Notes: generated by a model from the letters alone, not told the origin. Shown: positions 49,867 to 58,463, counted from the first letter of the stretch. The stretch is DNA of 64,000 nucleotides from Nonomuraea purpurea (GCF_042650645.1 NZ_JBHSBI010000033.1:82860-146859); one strand, 5' to 3'. Made by a program: numbers and translations.

Positions 49867-49909
49867 GGTAAACAGCCGGCTAAACCTGCCAGGTAAACGC
49901 GGCGCTAAC
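49867..49909. promoter_or_regulatory. Four TAAAC-type direct repeats (response-regulator box candidate)
   Basis: GGTAAAC (49867), GGCTAAAC (49878), GGTAAAC (49892) and GCTAAC (49904) repeat with a 12-13-bp period between the divergent kinase and lipoprotein genes. OmpR-type regulators bind direct repeats of about one helical turn, so this may be the binding site of the regulator encoded at 47824. Confidence 0.5.
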
Positions 49910-49955
49910 CCGGCTCTCACCGGGGGCTGACCGGGCGGCCCCTACCGTGGAGGCC

Positions 49956-50558
49956 ATGAACGCAAGCCGCCGCGTCGCGGGCTTGGCCGTCGCGTTCCTG
50001 ATCGGCGGCTGCGGGGCGGCCGCCGGGCCCGCGCTGCATCCCGGCGCCGTCATGGCGTCGGTGTCTTCGCCGCGATCCACATACACGGGGGCTCCTTCGG
50101 CGCGCTCCACGTCGACCGACGACGGCATTCCGGACGGTACGGTCATGTCGGCCTACCACTCGCAGCGCTGCGCCTATGAGGTGCTGGTGCCCAACGGCTG
50201 GGCGCGGATCGATCTGCCCACGGGCGCGAGCTTCACCGACACCCGCAACGCCGTCAGGATCGAGACCAGGGCGGCGCCCGTCCCGCCCACCGTGAACAGC
50301 GCCCGCTCCCAGCTCAACGGGGTGGCGATCAGCAGGCTGGGCACGGTGATCAGGAAGGGCGGGCGGGCCATCCTGATCGCCTACCGCATCGACAGCCTGC
50401 CCGACCTCATGACCGGCAAGGTCGTCAAGGAGCGCGTCGAGCGCTACACCTTCTACCGCCCCGGCCTTGAGGCGATCTTGACGTTGTGGGGGCCGGTCAG
50501 CGCCGACAACACCAGTCCCTGGCGCACGATCTCCGACTCCTTCCACTGGACGGGCTGA
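49956..50558 (+). CDS. Lipoprotein
   Basis: The 200-residue precursor has a signal peptide and lipobox (AVAFLIGGCG). After a Ser/Thr/Pro-rich linker (residues ~30-65) comes a globular domain starting QRCAYEVLVPNGWARIDLPT and ending TISDSFHWTG. This domain type (DUF1795/PsbP-like) occurs on many secreted actinobacterial lipoproteins. It is divergent from the histidine kinase and behind the TAAAC repeats, so it may be a target or a sensor partner of that system. Confidence 0.75.
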   Translation: MNASRRVAGLAVAFLIGGCGAAAGPALHPGAVMASVSSPRSTYTGAPSARSTSTDDGIPDGTVMSAYHSQRCAYEVLVPNGWARIDLPTGASFTDTRNAVRIETRAAPVPPTVNSARSQLNGVAISRLGTVIRKGGRAILIAYRIDSLPDLMTGKVVKERVERYTFYRPGLEAILTLWGPVSADNTSPWRTISDSFHWTG

Positions 50559-50603
50559 GCACGGCCGAGGGCTAAACTGCGCTGTGTGGGAGCCGGGAGG
50601 CGG

Positions 50604-51431
50604 ATGTGGCGGGCCGACGACCTCGGCGGCCTGGAGGTCTTCCACGCCACGCTGGACGCCTTCTCCTTCCGGCCGCACGCCCACGAGGAGTACTTCATCG
50701 CCCTGACCGAGCACGGCCTGGTCACGCCCACCTACCGCGGGCGGCGGCACGTGGTCGGGCCGGGCGAGCTGATCGTGCTCAACCCGGAGGAGGCGCACGC
50801 CGGCGGCCCTCCTGAAGGCATGGCGTGGACCTACCGGGCCCTCTACCCGGGCCCGGAGCTCATCGATGCGGTCATGGCCGGCTTCCCCCGCCCGGCCACG
50901 CCCCGTTTCGGCGGTGACGTGGTGCGCGACCGGCAGGTGGCCTCCCGGCTGCGGCGCTTCCACACGCTGTCGGCGCGGGCCGGGACAAGCGCGCTGGAGC
51001 GGGAATCCTGCCTGGCCGAGGCGCTGGTGCTGCTGGTGTCGCGGCACGCGCCGCCGCCGCGTGACCCCTGGCCCGCCGGGCGTGAGCGGGCCGCGGTGCG
51101 GCTGGCCCGCGAGTTCCTCGACGAGCACGCGCCCGCCAACGTCACCCTGCGGGAGCTGGCCGCGCACGCCGGGCTGAGCGCCTACCACCTGTGCCGGGTG
51201 TTCGGGCGGGCGGTGGGGATGACGCCGCACGCCTACCAGAGGCAGGCGCGGGTGCGGCTGGCCAAGGCGCTGCTGCGCGCGGGGCTGGCGCCGGCGCGGG
51301 TGGCCGCCGAGGCGGGCTTCTACGACCAGGCGCATCTGACCCGCCACTTCAAGCACGTCGTCGGCATCACCCCCGGCCAGTACCTCAGCGCGGTTGGGGA
51401 GCTCCGGCGCCCGCCGGCGCCCGGCCGGTAG
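50604..51431 (+). CDS. AraC-family regulator (AraC-type cupin)
   Basis: The 275-residue protein has an N-terminal cupin (FSFRPHAHEEYFIALTEHGL, VGPGELIVLNPEEAHAGGP) and the double HTH ANVTLRELAAHAGLSAYHLC ... MTPHAYQRQARVRLAKALLR ... RVAAEAGFYDQAHLTRHFKH, then VVGITPGQY. ATG 50604 or GTG 50586 may start it. Its 3' end overlaps the convergent AraC gene by 47 bp. Confidence 0.88.
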   Translation: MWRADDLGGLEVFHATLDAFSFRPHAHEEYFIALTEHGLVTPTYRGRRHVVGPGELIVLNPEEAHAGGPPEGMAWTYRALYPGPELIDAVMAGFPRPATPRFGGDVVRDRQVASRLRRFHTLSARAGTSALERESCLAEALVLLVSRHAPPPRDPWPAGRERAAVRLAREFLDEHAPANVTLRELAAHAGLSAYHLCRVFGRAVGMTPHAYQRQARVRLAKALLRAGLAPARVAAEAGFYDQAHLTRHFKHVVGITPGQYLSAVGELRRPPAPGR

Positions 51432-52356
51432 GCGGGCAGCCCAGCCGGCGGTATCTGCCGGGGGCCATGCCGTACTGGCGTTTGAAGGCGCCCGCGAAGG
51501 CGAACTCCGAGCCGTAGCCGACCGCGCCGGCGATCTCGCTCAGCGCGGCGTCGCAATCGCGCAGCATGCGCGCGGCCGTGGCCAGCCGCCACCAGGTCAC
51601 ATAGGTCATCGGCGGCTGCCCGACGACGTGGGTGAAGCGGCGGGAGAACGCCGCGCGCGACAACCCCGCGCGGCGGCCGAGCGAGGCGACCGTCCACGGG
51701 TGGGCAGGATCGCGGTGGACGCCCTCCAGCGCGGCGCCGATGGCCGGGTCGGCCAGCGCGGCCGCCCAGCCCTGTACCGCGCAGTGCTCCAACGACACCT
51801 CGAACCAGGCACGCAGGATGTACAGCAGCAGCATGTCCAGCAGCGCCGCCACCACCAGATCGGCGCCCGGCCGAGGATCGCCGATCTCTTTGCCGAGCAG
51901 TTCGACGGCGGCGCGCAACTCGCTGTCGCGCCCCAGCGTGGCAGGCAGATGGATCATCGCGGGCAGCCCTTGGAGCAGCGGATGCGCCCGGCTGGAGTCC
52001 AGCCGGTAGCCGCCGCAGAGCATCACGGTGACGGGCCCGCTGCCCTCCATGGAGGCCGAGGCGAACAGCTCGGCCTCGGCGTGGGGGTCGCACGCGGGCT
52101 CGGCGACGGCGCTTTGCGGCGAGTCGGCCAGCGCGTAGCCGTCTCCGTGGGGGAAGAACAGCACGTCGCCCGTCCCGACCGGGATCGGCTCGCCTTGCGG
52201 CGGGATCGCCCAGCACGAGCCCCGCAGCACCACCTGGAAGCCCGCCGAGCCGGGCGCCGAGGCAAACCGCTGCCCCCAGGGCGCCGGCCACTCCACACGC
52301 GCCGAGCGCGGCACGCCCATGCGCATGGAGGCGACCACGTCGCTCAGCACGTCCAT
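51385..52356 (-). CDS. AraC-family regulator (cupin_6 type)
   Basis: The 323-residue protein has a cupin domain (FQVVLRGSCWAIPPQGEPIP, then DVLFFPHGDGYALAD, ending ...LLDMLLLYILRAWFE) and a C-terminal HTH pair (WTVASLGRRAGLSRAAFSRR, then LSEIAGAVGYGSEFAFAGAF and KRQYGMAPGRYRR). This AraC subtype normally represses or activates a divergently transcribed oxidoreductase, and here the fused oxidoreductase gene at 52446 is divergent. It overlaps the other AraC gene tail-to-tail. Confidence 0.92.
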   Translation of the reverse strand: MDVLSDVVASMRMGVPRSARVEWPAPWGQRFASAPGSAGFQVVLRGSCWAIPPQGEPIPVGTGDVLFFPHGDGYALADSPQSAVAEPACDPHAEAELFASASMEGSGPVTVMLCGGYRLDSSRAHPLLQGLPAMIHLPATLGRDSELRAAVELLGKEIGDPRPGADLVVAALLDMLLLYILRAWFEVSLEHCAVQGWAAALADPAIGAALEGVHRDPAHPWTVASLGRRAGLSRAAFSRRFTHVVGQPPMTYVTWWRLATAARMLRDCDAALSEIAGAVGYGSEFAFAGAFKRQYGMAPGRYRRLGCPPTGRAPAGAGAPQPR

Positions 52357-52445
52357 GCCGCAAATCTAACGCATGAGACGATCGCGTATAAATCGCAGAC
52401 AAAAGCGCATTGGATGCCTCCTTCGCGGCTCCTATGGTTGACGCC

Positions 52446-54065
52446 ATGACAAAAGTCCTGGTCAGCGGGGCGACCGGCACGATCGGCCGCCCCCTGGTGA
52501 ACCAACTCAAAGACGCGGGCGCCGACGTCCGCACAGTGACCAGGGAGCTCACCGACCCGGCCGCCCTGCGGGCGGCCCTCGACGGTGTCGAGGCGGTGTT
52601 CCTGCTGTGGCCCTTCGCCTCGGCCGAGGGCGCCCGCGAGGTGCTGGAGCTGATCGGGGCGCGGCGGGTGGTCTACCTGTCCTCGGCCGCCGCGCGCCCG
52701 CACGAGGTCGAGATCGAGCGCCTGATCGCCGGGACCGCCCGGGAATGGACGGTGCTGCGCCCGCACGCGTTCGCGGCCAACACCCTGCGCTGGGCCGGGC
52801 AGGTCCGCGCGGGCGTCGTACGCCAGCCCCGCGGCGATGCGGTCTTCTCCCCCATCCACGAGCGGGACGTCGCGGCCGTCGCGGTGCGCGCGCTGCTTCA
52901 GGAAGGGCACCACGGCGCGATCTACACGCTGACCGGGCCCCGGCCGCTGACCCAGCGCCGGCAGGCGCAGGTGATCGGCGCCGCGATCGGCCGGCCGGTG
53001 CGCTGGGAAGAGGAGCCCGCGCAGGAGGCCAGGCTGCGGCTGCTCGGGCTGGGCTGGCCGGCGCCGGCCGTCGACGGGATGCTGCGCGCTCTGGCCGAGC
53101 CCGGCCCGGCCACCGAGACCGTGCGGGAGGTCACCGCAGCGCCCGCGACCACGTTCGAGACGTGGGCGAGCGAGCACGCCGCGGACTTCCTGGCCACCAT
53201 GCGGGCCGCCCGCATCCACGCCTACGGCGACGCCTCGGTGATCGCGCTGGAGGAGGTGCCCGTGCCGAAGCCGGGGCCGGGCCAGGTCCTGATCAAGGTG
53301 GCCGCCACGTCGTTCAACCCGTCGGAGGCCGGCCTGCGGATGGGCCTGCTGCAGGACGTGCTCGGCCTGACACTGCCGCACACGCTCGGCTGGGACGTCG
53401 CGGGCACCGTGGTCACGGGGGCGGGTGACTTCGCCCCCGGCGACCGGGTGATCGGGCTCATCGACGGGGCGGCGGCCGGGTACGCGATCGCCGATGCGAG
53501 CATGCTGGCCAGGGCGCCGCAGAAGATCGCGCTGGCGCAGGCGGCCGCCGTGCCGGTGGCCGGGCTCACCGCCTGGCAGGCGCTCTTCGAGCATGCCCGC
53601 ATCGGCCGCGGCAGCCGGGTGCTGATCAACGGGGCCGGCGGCGGCGTCGGGCTGTTCGCCGTGCAGCTGGCCAAGCACGCGGGCGCGCACGTGGTGGCGA
53701 CCGCCGGCCCGCGCAGCGCCGCCGCCGTGCGGGCGCTGGGCGCCGACGAGATCGTCGACTACACCAGCGCTCCCCTGCCGGGCGGCAACGACGTGCTGAT
53801 CAACCTGGTGGCCGACGTGCCCGCCTCGGTGACGCGACTGGCCGAGCGGTTCGTCTCGATCACCCGGCCGATCGAGCATCCGCGCGCCGTCCACTTCGTG
53901 GCCCGCAACGACCCGGGCCAGCTGGCCGAGCTCGTGGCGCTGATCGACAAGGGCGTGGTCGGCGTCCAGGCGGACGTCCGCCCGCTGGAGGCCCTGGCAG
54001 AGGTGCACCGGGCCGCCGAGCGCGGCCTCGTCCGCGGAAAAGTCATCGTAAAGGTGGAAACATGA
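52446..54065 (+). CDS. NmrA-like / quinone-oxidoreductase fusion protein
   Basis: The 539-residue protein joins two families. Residues 1-~253 are an atypical SDR/NmrA protein (VLVSGATGTIGRPLVNQLKD, LLWPFASAEG, LRPHAFAANTLRWAGQVR) with its normal C-terminus (TFETWASEHAADF). Without a stop it continues into MRAARIHAYGDASVIALEEV, the normal start of a zinc-free medium-chain quinone oxidoreductase, with GAGGGVGLFAVQLAKHAGA, AHVVATAGP and a complete C-terminus. Both Rossmann cofactor sites are intact. It is either a true bifunctional NADPH oxidoreductase or the result of loss of the intervening stop. It is regulated by the divergent AraC protein. Confidence 0.85.
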   Translation: MTKVLVSGATGTIGRPLVNQLKDAGADVRTVTRELTDPAALRAALDGVEAVFLLWPFASAEGAREVLELIGARRVVYLSSAAARPHEVEIERLIAGTAREWTVLRPHAFAANTLRWAGQVRAGVVRQPRGDAVFSPIHERDVAAVAVRALLQEGHHGAIYTLTGPRPLTQRRQAQVIGAAIGRPVRWEEEPAQEARLRLLGLGWPAPAVDGMLRALAEPGPATETVREVTAAPATTFETWASEHAADFLATMRAARIHAYGDASVIALEEVPVPKPGPGQVLIKVAATSFNPSEAGLRMGLLQDVLGLTLPHTLGWDVAGTVVTGAGDFAPGDRVIGLIDGAAAGYAIADASMLARAPQKIALAQAAAVPVAGLTAWQALFEHARIGRGSRVLINGAGGGVGLFAVQLAKHAGAHVVATAGPRSAAAVRALGADEIVDYTSAPLPGGNDVLINLVADVPASVTRLAERFVSITRPIEHPRAVHFVARNDPGQLAELVALIDKGVVGVQADVRPLEALAEVHRAAERGLVRGKVIVKVET

Positions 54066-54075
54066 TCAAAATCGG

Positions 54076-55269
54076 TTACCGCGGCCCCAGCCTGGCCAGC
54101 GTCAGGGCGCACCCGAACAGGACCACCCCGGCCGCGACCGTCATCCACCGGTAGTCGACGACGGCCACCAGGGCCGCCCCGGCCGCGATGGAGGCCATCT
54201 GCGGCAGCGTCGTGGCGAGGTTGGCGGCCGCGGCCACCCGCCCCTGCAACCTGGCCGGGGTGAGCCGCTGCCGCGTGGTCACCATCGCGACCATCAGCCA
54301 GGGGATCGCCAGCCCGGACATCGACAACCCCGCCACCGCGAACGGCAGCAGCGCCGCTGCGGCCAGGTCGGCCGCCAGCGCCACGCAGGCGGCGCCGAGC
54401 AGCGCCAGCGCGGCCGCGACCGTGGCGGCGGGCCCCAGGCGGCGCAATATCAGGGCGGCGGTCAGGCCGCCCACGATGCTGCCGCCCCCTTGGACGCTCA
54501 TCAGCACGCCGAAGAACGCCGCATCCATCCCCAGCCCCTTGTCCACGACCTCGAACAGCACCGAGTCCAAGACGCCGATGACGCCGAACGCCGCCGCGCT
54601 CACCCCCACCATGCGCCGCAGCAGCGGGACGCCGCGCACGTGGGCCAGCCCCGCGGCCGTCTCCCGCCACCAGCCGTCGCCGGAGCCGCGCGGCGGCGGC
54701 GCGGATTCGCGTGCGCGGACCGTCGCCAGCACCGCCGCCGTCAGCACCAGGCATCCGGCCACGCCGGCGGCCAGGGCGGCGCCGCCCCACGCCGCGTACA
54801 GGGCGCTGCCCAGGACCGGGGACAGGACGCGCAGCCCCTGGTCGACGGTGGTCAGCAGGCCGTTGGCCGTATCGAGGTGGCGGGCGGGCAGCATGTCGCG
54901 CACCAGACCGGTCTGGGCGGCGGCGTTGACCAGGCCCAGGCTTCCGTACGCGAAGGCCACCACGTACAGCAGCCATAACTGCCCGGCGCTGTGCACGGCC
55001 GTCAGCGTCGCGGCGACGGCGGCGCCGGCGAGGTTGGCCCAGACGAGCAGCGGCTTGCGCTCGACCTTGTCGGCGAGCAGGCCGATGAGCGGGAACAGCA
55101 GCACCGGGGCGGCCAGGGCCAGGAACATCAGGCCGGCCGCGCCGCTGCTGCCCGTCAGGTCCTTGGCCCACACGCCGAGCGTCAGATACAGCGCGCTGTC
55201 GGCCAGGTTGCCGATGCTCCAGCCGCCCAGCAGGCGGCGGAACGGCCGGCCGGCCAGGACCTCTCTCAC
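54076..55269 (-). CDS. MFS transporter
   Basis: The GTG at 55269 overlaps the ArsR-like gene stop (GTGA). The 397-residue protein has about 11-12 TM helices, begins AGRPFRRLLGGWSIGNLADS, and has the motif-A-like loop GLLADKVERKPLLVWAN and the later RQRLTPARLQGRVAAAANL loop. It belongs to the same drug-efflux-like MFS group as the other two pumps in the window. It is the second gene of an ArsR-MFS operon. Confidence 0.9.
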   Translation of the reverse strand: MREVLAGRPFRRLLGGWSIGNLADSALYLTLGVWAKDLTGSSGAAGLMFLALAAPVLLFPLIGLLADKVERKPLLVWANLAGAAVAATLTAVHSAGQLWLLYVVAFAYGSLGLVNAAAQTGLVRDMLPARHLDTANGLLTTVDQGLRVLSPVLGSALYAAWGGAALAAGVAGCLVLTAAVLATVRARESAPPPRGSGDGWWRETAAGLAHVRGVPLLRRMVGVSAAAFGVIGVLDSVLFEVVDKGLGMDAAFFGVLMSVQGGGSIVGGLTAALILRRLGPAATVAAALALLGAACVALAADLAAAALLPFAVAGLSMSGLAIPWLMVAMVTTRQRLTPARLQGRVAAAANLATTLPQMASIAAGAALVAVVDYRWMTVAAGVVLFGCALTLARLGPR

Positions 55270-55859
55270 CGCCGGCCCGTCGGCGGCGTCTTCGGCGTCT
55301 CGGGTGTTTCCGGTGTTTCCGGTGGCAGGTAGGCGTGGTGGAACAGCCGGACGGGGCGGCCGCCGGGCGGGCGCGTGCCGGGCTGCTGCCAGCGCTGGAC
55401 GTAGGGGGTGATCAGCGCGGTGATGGCCTGCCCGAGCTGTTCGGCCTCCTCGGGTGTGAGCCAGAGGGTGGCGCCGCCGTTGTGCAGCCTGCCCTGCCAC
55501 GGTTCGGGCACCCCGGCCGCGGCGGCGGCTTTCATGCGGGCGTGCTCCCAGTCCAGGAAGGCCTGGCTGAGGGCGGTGGCCGCGGATCGGCCGTCCTCGT
55601 CGGGCTGGGCGGAGTCCCAGGTCTGCTCGATGTCGGCCAGCTGCCAGGGCCGGTCGCGGGCGTTCCCGGCGGGGACGCGTTCGATGTAGCCGTGGGTGGC
55701 CAGGACGCGCAGGTGGAAGGAGCAGTTGGAGGGGCTTTCCCCGGCCAGTTCGCCGAGCCGGGTGGCGGTGGCGGCGCCGTGGACGGCGAGCAGTTCGAGG
55801 AGCTGGATGCGCAAAGGGTGGGCCAGGGCGCGCATCGCCTTCGGATCCTTGATCTTCAC
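55266..55859 (-). CDS. ArsR-type (HTH_20) transcriptional regulator
   Basis: The start is GTG 55859. The 197-residue protein has KDPKAMRALAHPLRIQLLEL, then ATATRLGELAGESPSNCSFH and LRVLATHGYIERVPAGNARD, the HTH_20 form of ArsR proteins. The C-terminal part (LWLTPEEAEQLGQAITALIT) may bind ligand, and the tail ETPETPETPKTPPT is low complexity. A longer frame from 55907 is rejected because the operator CGAAAGA-AC-TCTTTCG would then be coding. It probably represses the MFS pump gene it overlaps. Confidence 0.9.
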   Translation of the reverse strand: MKIKDPKAMRALAHPLRIQLLELLAVHGAATATRLGELAGESPSNCSFHLRVLATHGYIERVPAGNARDRPWQLADIEQTWDSAQPDEDGRSAATALSQAFLDWEHARMKAAAAAGVPEPWQGRLHNGGATLWLTPEEAEQLGQAITALITPYVQRWQQPGTRPPGGRPVRLFHHAYLPPETPETPETPKTPPTGRR

Positions 55860-55876
55860 CCGCCTGAGCCTAAACT

Positions 55877-55892
55877 CGAAAGAACTCTTTCG
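55877..55892. promoter_or_regulatory. ArsR operator CGAAAGA-AC-TCTTTCG
   Basis: A perfect 7-bp inverted repeat lies 18 bp before GTG 55859; AACTCTTTC recurs at 55897-55905. The AT-rich patch likely overlaps the promoter of the ArsR/MFS operon. Confidence 0.7.
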
Positions 55893-55950
55893 CAACAACT
55901 CTTTCAAATCAGCTCGCCCGCGTGATCCGCGCAGGCCGGTTCGGGCCCGC

Positions 55951-55979
55951 TTCAGCGTTCTTTCAGCGTCCTTTCAGCG
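55951..55979. promoter_or_regulatory. Three TTCAGCG direct repeats with exact 11-bp period
   Basis: TTCAGCG occurs at 55951, 55962 and 55973. Repeats one helical turn apart on the same face are characteristic binding sites of OmpR/PhoP-type regulators. They lie between the ArsR operon and the genes to the right. Confidence 0.6.
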
Positions 55980-56032
55980 CTACCGGCAAATCTTGGCGTG
56001 CCATCAGGTGGAGCCGTTGTAGCGTGATCAGC

Positions 56033-56051
56033 GCGTATCCCCCGGATACGC
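56033..56051. repeat. Inverted repeat GCGTATCC-CCC-GGATACGC
   Basis: A perfect 8-bp inverted repeat with a 3-base centre, 17 bp before the small frame at 56068. It could be an operator or a short hairpin in a 5' leader. Confidence 0.5.
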
Positions 56052-56067
56052 AGCGGAAAATCTCTGG

Positions 56068-56229
56068 ATGATCACCAACGTCACGGCGGCACATGCACGA
56101 CACATCCGCGCGCCGGCGGTGCTCGCCCTGATCGGGCTGGGACCGAACCTGCTCCCGCCGCTGCCGCCCGGCACGCTCGCGGCACCCGGGACCGGCGTGG
56201 CGGCCATCCTGGCAGGCTCGCGGCGCTGA
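56068..56229 (+). CDS. Possible 53-aa protein or remnant
   Basis: From ATG 56068 a 53-residue frame runs to TGA 56229. It starts MITNVTAAHARHIRAPAVLA and continues LIGLGPNLLPPLPPGTLAAP. It is hydrophobic and Gly/Pro-rich. No RBS is obvious and no family is recognised. It precedes the membrane-protein gene at 56322 by 92 bp. Confidence 0.35.
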   Translation: MITNVTAAHARHIRAPAVLALIGLGPNLLPPLPPGTLAAPGTGVAAILAGSRR

Positions 56230-56321
56230 CTTTCGTACGCCGAGCCATCGCGTCGATGACGGTCTTTCCCGCCCACGTCGGCGACGCCGCAGGAGCGAAA
56301 CACACACCAGGAGGAATATCC

Positions 56322-58463
56322 ATGGAGGAGGCGCTGGAAGAGCGGCGTGCGCAGCCGCCGGACGGCGATCCGCCCGAACCGTTCCCCGGGCTCCAGGCAC
56401 CGGGTTCGGCAACCACGATCGGGCAGCTGGGGCGGCAGCTGAGAAAGACCCTGATCCTCCTCGTCGTTCCTGTGGGCGTGATCACGGCGACGCTGGTGGC
56501 GCTGTGCGGGCTGATCGCCGTCCTGATCCTCAGAGAGCGTGGCCTGATCCTCGACGATCAGATCGCGCCGTTCGAGCCTTGGCCGGCTTTCACCGTCACG
56601 TACGTGACCGCGGCCTTGCTGATCGCCCACCTGGCCATGGTCGCGATGGTGGTGACCATGGTGGCGGGCTCGCTGCTGGGCCGCCGCGTCTGCGCGGGAC
56701 AGGCGTTGCGCACGGTGCTGCGACGCTCGGGCGCGCTGCTGGTGCTCTTGGCCGTCTTCGTCGCCGCCGCGGCCGCGCTGGCGGGCCTGGCCGCCGCCAT
56801 CGGAGCCGGACGGTGGGGGCCGGTGGCGGGGCTCGTCATCGCCGGTGTGCTGTCGCTGGCATTGTGGCGGCTGCCGCTGGCCGTGCCGATCGTGATGCTC
56901 GAACACGTCGGGCCGCTGCGGGCGTGGGCCCGGGTCAGGGAGATGACCTGGGACAGAACGGCGCGCATGTTCTGGAGCGTGCTGGTGACGGTGGTCCTGA
57001 TACCGGCCGCCCTCGCAGGCGGCCTGTCAGAGCTGGCCTCACTGTTCACGGGGGTCGAGCGCACCGCGGCAGGGGTCGTGGCGGCAACCGTCTCGGGTAC
57101 GCTGTCGGCGGTCCTGCAGGGGACGGCGCTGGCGGTGGCGGCGCTTGATCAGACGCGTCCGCGGTTGCGCTACTCCGACTTCAAGCCGCTCGACCCGGCC
57201 GCGGTGGCCGGCCGGCTTCCCGCCGGCGCTCCCGCGCCGAAGGCGAGGCGGGCGCGGGCGCTGGCGACCGTGCTGGCGCTCGTGGCACCTGGACTGCTTT
57301 ACGGGGGATATCTCCAGATAAATCCTGACAATCTGCCGGCCCTCTCCGAGCAGCCGATCGTGCATAGACCGGGCTACTTCGACAAGCCTGCCCTGGTGGA
57401 CGACGGCACGCTGATGCTGACGACATACGACGAAGCCAGGCTCTGCTCTGACCGGGAATGCAGCGAAACAGCCCCCTTGCCGCGCCTGACCAGTGACTTC
57501 CGCTATTCGACACCAGTGGTGACCCTTCCGGACCAATCGCGGGTCCTGGTCCGATGGGAGGGTGAGTATGGTGGAGATGCGACGCTCAGGTTGACACGAT
57601 GCGAGACGGAACGCTGCACATTCCCCGATGAGGCCCCGGCCATCACCACGAGTTCGCAGCCTTCCCTCGGCACCGCCGCAGCCGTCTCCGGCTCGGGCAT
57701 CCTCATCGCGGTTCCGATCAGCTCAGGGCGCCGAGACTCCGACACCTTACGGCTGCTGCGCTGTGACGACATATCGTGCGACACCCCCCGTCTCCTGGCC
57801 GAGGCCGTGCTCGCGAAACCAAATGCGGAAGGCTTTGAGTCGGTCGCCGTCGCCACAGGTGCGCGAGGACGCCCCGTCGCCGCCTACGAAGACCGAACCA
57901 CCGGCGCCATCACCCTGATCAACTGCGATGACGCGAACTGCGGCAACCGCGTGACACGACAACCGGTAGGCCCGGCCTCCTTCGTCAGCGACAAGGAGAA
58001 AGACGATCTCATCCGTCGCGCGAGTTATTCCAGCGGCGTCGGACTTGTCGTCCCTCCAGACGATCGTCCACTCCTCGTCCACCGGGACTTCAAGACCGGA
58101 GCCGTCCGGCTGGTGCGCTGCCGAACCGCTGACTGCGGCGCGGTCGACACCCTCACTCTCACCGGAGCGAGCCCCAAGCTGGATGTGGCGAAGCTGAAAC
58201 TGGGCACCGACGGGCTTCCCCTGATCGCCACCTTCGACATACCTCGCAAAAGGGCCATCCTGATCGTCTGCGACGTTCCCGACTGTTCCCGTCGAGACAC
58301 CGTGGACCTCGGCGCGTACGACACATCACATCCCGGCGAACTCGACATGGCCGTGGGGCAGGACGGACGACCACGGGTGCTCTGGAACTACAGAGGGATT
58401 ACCGGCCATCCGAGCCCCACCGGCACCTACCTGCTGACCTGTCGTGACGCGCGCTGCAGGTGA
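56322..58463 (+). CDS. Membrane protein with extracellular seven-repeat C-x4-C propeller-like domain
   Basis: The ATG follows AGGAGGA. The 713-residue protein has a short cytoplasmic N-terminus, about five TM helices within residues 35-260, and one more TM near 325-345. A ~370-residue exterior domain follows. That domain repeats a strand followed by a Cys pair seven times: ARLCSDREC, LTRCETERC, LLRCDDISC, LINCDDANC, LVRCRTADC, LIVCDVPDC and LLTCRDARC, all with exactly four residues between the cysteines. Spacing of ~45-65 residues suggests a seven-bladed beta-propeller with one disulfide per blade. Family and ligand are unknown. It is terminated by the hairpin at 58480-58498. Confidence 0.75.
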   Translation: MEEALEERRAQPPDGDPPEPFPGLQAPGSATTIGQLGRQLRKTLILLVVPVGVITATLVALCGLIAVLILRERGLILDDQIAPFEPWPAFTVTYVTAALLIAHLAMVAMVVTMVAGSLLGRRVCAGQALRTVLRRSGALLVLLAVFVAAAAALAGLAAAIGAGRWGPVAGLVIAGVLSLALWRLPLAVPIVMLEHVGPLRAWARVREMTWDRTARMFWSVLVTVVLIPAALAGGLSELASLFTGVERTAAGVVAATVSGTLSAVLQGTALAVAALDQTRPRLRYSDFKPLDPAAVAGRLPAGAPAPKARRARALATVLALVAPGLLYGGYLQINPDNLPALSEQPIVHRPGYFDKPALVDDGTLMLTTYDEARLCSDRECSETAPLPRLTSDFRYSTPVVTLPDQSRVLVRWEGEYGGDATLRLTRCETERCTFPDEAPAITTSSQPSLGTAAAVSGSGILIAVPISSGRRDSDTLRLLRCDDISCDTPRLLAEAVLAKPNAEGFESVAVATGARGRPVAAYEDRTTGAITLINCDDANCGNRVTRQPVGPASFVSDKEKDDLIRRASYSSGVGLVVPPDDRPLLVHRDFKTGAVRLVRCRTADCGAVDTLTLTGASPKLDVAKLKLGTDGLPLIATFDIPRKRAILIVCDVPDCSRRDTVDLGAYDTSHPGELDMAVGQDGRPRVLWNYRGITGHPSPTGTYLLTCRDARCR

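Noticed and set aside
47766..49871. Long plus-strand open frame across the regulator and kinase genes
   Set aside because: It crosses two clear two-component genes in a wrong frame and is a GC artefact.
55275..55325. Repeated GGTGTTTCC-type units near 55.3 kb, considered as a CRISPR-like or regulatory repeat
   Set aside because: They encode the ETPETPETPKTP tail of the ArsR-type protein; there are no spacers and no cas genes.
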